From an uncultured Rikenellaceae bacterium (lineage in GTDB: Bacteria; Bacteroidota; Bacteroidia; Bacteroidales; Rikenellaceae): a stretch of 64,000 nt of DNA. The position numbers and the translations under genes were made by a program. Position 1 is the first letter of the stretch; each line of letters opens with the position of its first letter. The stretch spans positions 1-64,000 of the forward strand of contig CALVFY010000004.1 of assembly GCA_944326945.1 (NCBI GenBank), given 5' to 3'. Below the pieces are notes generated by a model. That model had not been told where the DNA came from. It did no database searches and saw only the letters and a program-made list of their open reading frames with translations. This document shows positions 62,393-64,000 of the stretch, one piece after another.

Positions 62393-62423
62393 ATGGAGGG
62401 AGGAGTAATCCTCCTCCCTCCAT
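62393..62423 (+). other. 13-bp hairpin between tRNA-Gly and tuf
   Basis: ATGGAGGGAGGAG pairs perfectly with CTCCTCCCTCCAT around a 5-nt loop (TAATC). It is followed by an A-run, not a T-run, so it is not a classical terminator on this strand. One arm carries GGAGG and the other CCTCC. It lies 63 bp before the tuf start. Confidence 0.75.
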
Positions 62424-62486
62424 AAAAACTGAAATGAAAGAAAAAAGCATAAACGCAGCAATTAATTCCTAAATAACTTTCAGATT

Positions 62487-63674
62487 ATGGCAAAAGAAAA
62501 ATTTGACCGGTCCAAACCGCACGTAAACATCGGTACCATCGGACACGTTGACCACGGTAAAACTACTCTTACCGCAGCCATTACCACCGTATTGGCAAAG
62601 CAGGGTCTTTCCGAACTTCGTTCTTTCGACTCGATCGACAACGCGCCCGAGGAAAAAGAGCGTGGTATTACGATCAACACCTCTCATGTTGAGTACCAGA
62701 CGGCTAAACGCCACTATGCTCACGTAGACTGTCCGGGACACGCCGACTATGTGAAGAACATGGTAACGGGTGCCGCTCAGATGGATGGTGCTATCCTCGT
62801 GGTAGCCGCTACCGACGGTCCGATGCCCCAGACCAACGAGCACGTGCTGTTGGCTCGCCAGGTGAACGTTCCGAAGATCGTCGTATTCCTGAACAAATGC
62901 GATATGGTTGACGATCCCGAAATGCTCGACTTGGTTGAAATGGAGGTTCGTGACCTGTTGAATAAATACAACTTCGACGGCGACAACGCTCCCATCATCC
63001 GTGGTTCTGCCCTGGGTGCCCTGAACGGCGATCCGAAATGGGAAGAGAAGGTTATGGAGCTTATGAACGCTGTTGACGAATACATTCCTATTCCTCCTCG
63101 TGATAACGAGAAACCTTTCTTGATGCCTGTGGAGGACGTGTTCTCGATCACCGGTCGTGGTACCGTGCTGACCGGACGTGTTGAAACCGGTGTTATCAAA
63201 GTCGGCGATCCCGTTGAAATCATCGGACTGGAAGAGAAAACTCTGACTTCGACCTGTACGGGTGTGGAGATGTTCCGCAAACTGCTCGACAGCGGTGAGG
63301 CTGGTGACAACGTAGGTCTGTTGATGCGTGGTATCGACAAGAAAGAGGTAAAACGCGGTATGGTCGTTGCAAAACCCGGTTCGATCACCCCTCACACCAA
63401 ATTCGAGGCCGAGGTCTATATCCTGAAGAAAGAAGAAGGCGGCCGTCACACTCCGTTCCACAACAAATATCGTCCTCAGTTCTATCTGCGTACGATGGAC
63501 GTAACGGGTGAGGTAGAACTGCCTGCAGGTGTAGATATGGTTATGCCGGGCGACAACGTAACGATCACCGTTACCCTGATCTACCCTGTCGCTCTGAACG
63601 TAGGTCTGCGTTTCGCTATCCGCGAGGGCGGCCGTACGGTAGGTGCCGGTCAGATCACCAAGATCATCGAATAA
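62487..63674 (+). CDS. tuf: translation elongation factor EF-Tu
   Basis: 395 residues. GTPase delivering aminoacyl-tRNA to the A site. GHVDHGKTT is the P-loop (about 19-27), DCPGHADY is G3, NKCD is G4, and domains II and III follow ([38 protein letters not shown]). Codon use is more T-rich at third positions than its neighbours, as expected of a highly expressed gene. It sits in the conserved tRNA-tuf-tRNA-secE order. Confidence 0.98.
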   Translation: MAKEKFDRSKPHVNIGTIGHVDHGKTTLTAAITTVLAKQGLSELRSFDSIDNAPEEKERGITINTSHVEYQTAKRHYAHVDCPGHADYVKNMVTGAAQMDGAILVVAATDGPMPQTNEHVLLARQVNVPKIVVFLNKCDMVDDPEMLDLVEMEVRDLLNKYNFDGDNAPIIRGSALGALNGDPKWEEKVMELMNAVDEYIPIPPRDNEKPFLMPVEDVFSITGRGTVLTGRVETGVIKVGDPVEIIGLEEKTLTSTCTGVEMFRKLLDSGEAGDNVGLLMRGIDKKEVKRGMVVAKPGSITPHTKFEAEVYILKKEEGGRHTPFHNKYRPQFYLRTMDVTGEVELPAGVDMVMPGDNVTITVTLIYPVALNVGLRFAIREGGRTVGAGQITKIIE

Positions 63675-63707
63675 TTTCCGAACAGGAATTCAGGAGATAT
63701 TTCCACC

Positions 63708-63748
63708 GAAGAGGGGCCGGAGCCCTGGCAAAAGTCCCTCTTCTTTTT
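63708..63748 (+). terminator. terminator or attenuator between tuf and tRNA-Trp
   Basis: GAAGAGGG pairs with CCCTCTTC around a 20-nt loop that can form a smaller GCC/GGC stem, followed by TTTTT. It abuts the tRNA-Trp 5' end, so it may act as a partial terminator that lowers tRNA-Trp/secE expression relative to tuf. Confidence 0.65.
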
Positions 63749-63819
63749 ACGAGTGTAGTTCAAGGGTAGAATAGCGGTCTCCAAAACCGTTGATGGGAGT
63801 TCGAATCTCTCCACTCGTG
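63749..63819 (+). tRNA. tRNA-Trp (CCA)
   Basis: 71 nt. Acceptor ACGAGTG with CACTCGT, anticodon stem GCGGT/ACCGT around CTCCAAA, so the anticodon is CCA. It lies 18 bp before secE. Confidence 0.96.
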
Positions 63820-63836
63820 CTAAATTTACAGGAATT

Positions 63837-64000
63837 ATGAAGATCGTAAATTACGTTAAAGAATCCTATGCGGAGCTCGTTCAAAAAGTGTCGTGGCCCA
63901 CATGGAGTCAATTACAAAGTTCGGCGATAGTTGTTATGGTAGCTTCCCTACTGTTCGCCATTGTGATTTTGGCCATGGACCTGACCTTCGAGAACCTGAT
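63837..64000 (+). CDS. secE: preprotein translocase subunit SecE (5' part, cut by window edge)
   Basis: The first 54 codons, MKIVNYVKESYAELVQKV then SWPTWSQLQ, match SecE: an amphipathic surface helix, the conserved W-P-T-W motif and one membrane helix beginning near residue 28. SecE clamps SecY in the inner membrane. nusG and the rpl genes would be expected next. ACAGGAATTATG gives at most a weak ribosome-binding site. Confidence 0.95.
   Translation, partial: MKIVNYVKESYAELVQKVSWPTWSQLQSSAIVVMVASLLFAIVILAMDLTFENL

Noticed and set aside
1..64000. CRISPR array, insertion sequence, prophage or defence island
   Set aside because: No regularly spaced repeats, transposase, integrase with attachment sites, or known defence genes were seen; the single tyrosine recombinase is the Xer type in its conserved place.

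Overview
The window is a stretch of core chromosome from a member of the Bacteroidota, most likely Bacteroidales and closest in style to Rikenellaceae/Alistipes (inference; no 16S rRNA gene is present). The pointers are TAnnTTTG -7 promoter boxes, scarce Shine-Dalgarno sequences, Bacteroidota-only families (GldE, DUF3098, the PorX type of response regulator, two-subunit methylmalonyl-CoA mutase) and a moderately high GC content. I see no rRNA gene, CRISPR array, insertion sequence, prophage or integrative element.

Layout. 1-17.6 kb, minus strand: one division and cell-wall (dcw) cluster in the order rsmH, ftsL-like, ftsI, murE, mraY, murD, ftsW, murG, murC, ftsQ, ftsA, ftsZ, followed by gldE and a 4'-phosphopantetheinyl transferase cut by the left edge. 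mraZ is missing from its usual first place. 17.7-19.5 kb, plus strand: an O-acyltransferase and an N-acyltransferase that look like a glycine/serine lipid pair. 19.6-34.1 kb: a tiny acidic protein, polyprenyl diphosphate synthase, YfhO, FtsX, DUF3098, UppP, FolD, DusB, ArgS, a DPP5-like lipoprotein peptidase, a NUDIX protein head-to-head with PyrE, an SRPBCC protein and an EamA transporter. 34-47.7 kb, minus strand: DUF2752, a GYF/CD225 protein, a PpiD-like isomerase, a second CNNM/CorC protein, LptC, a TPR protein, an outer-membrane protein, CoaX, Mfd and RNase G/E. 47.7-48.3 kb: HU and a 30-residue basic protein resembling bacterial/mitochondrial S38. 48.5-51.5 kb, plus strand: a PorX-like regulator, TsaE and an unidentified lipoprotein. 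51.6-55.7 kb, minus strand: both methylmalonyl-CoA mutase subunits. 55.8-64 kb, plus strand: an HhH protein, bS21, a tyrosine recombinase, HPF, a large outer-membrane barrel protein, tRNA-Thr, tRNA-Tyr, tRNA-Gly, tuf, tRNA-Trp and the start of secE.

How they fit together. The dcw block makes the peptidoglycan precursor and builds the divisome; UppP, the polyprenyl synthase, FtsX and (in part) CoaX support it. The right end is the translation locus that normally leads into nusG and the rpl/rpo genes. No obvious new defence or mobile system is present. The points most worth a second look are the S38-like mini-gene, the rare strong Shine-Dalgarno sequences on hpf and on the mutase large subunit in a phylum that normally hides its anti-SD, the unidentified lipoprotein after tsaE, the acyltransferase pair, the mutually embedded NUDIX/pyrE promoters, the leader hairpins of tuf and of the RNase G/E gene, and an outer-membrane protein gene set into the normally tight hpf-tRNA-tuf locus.
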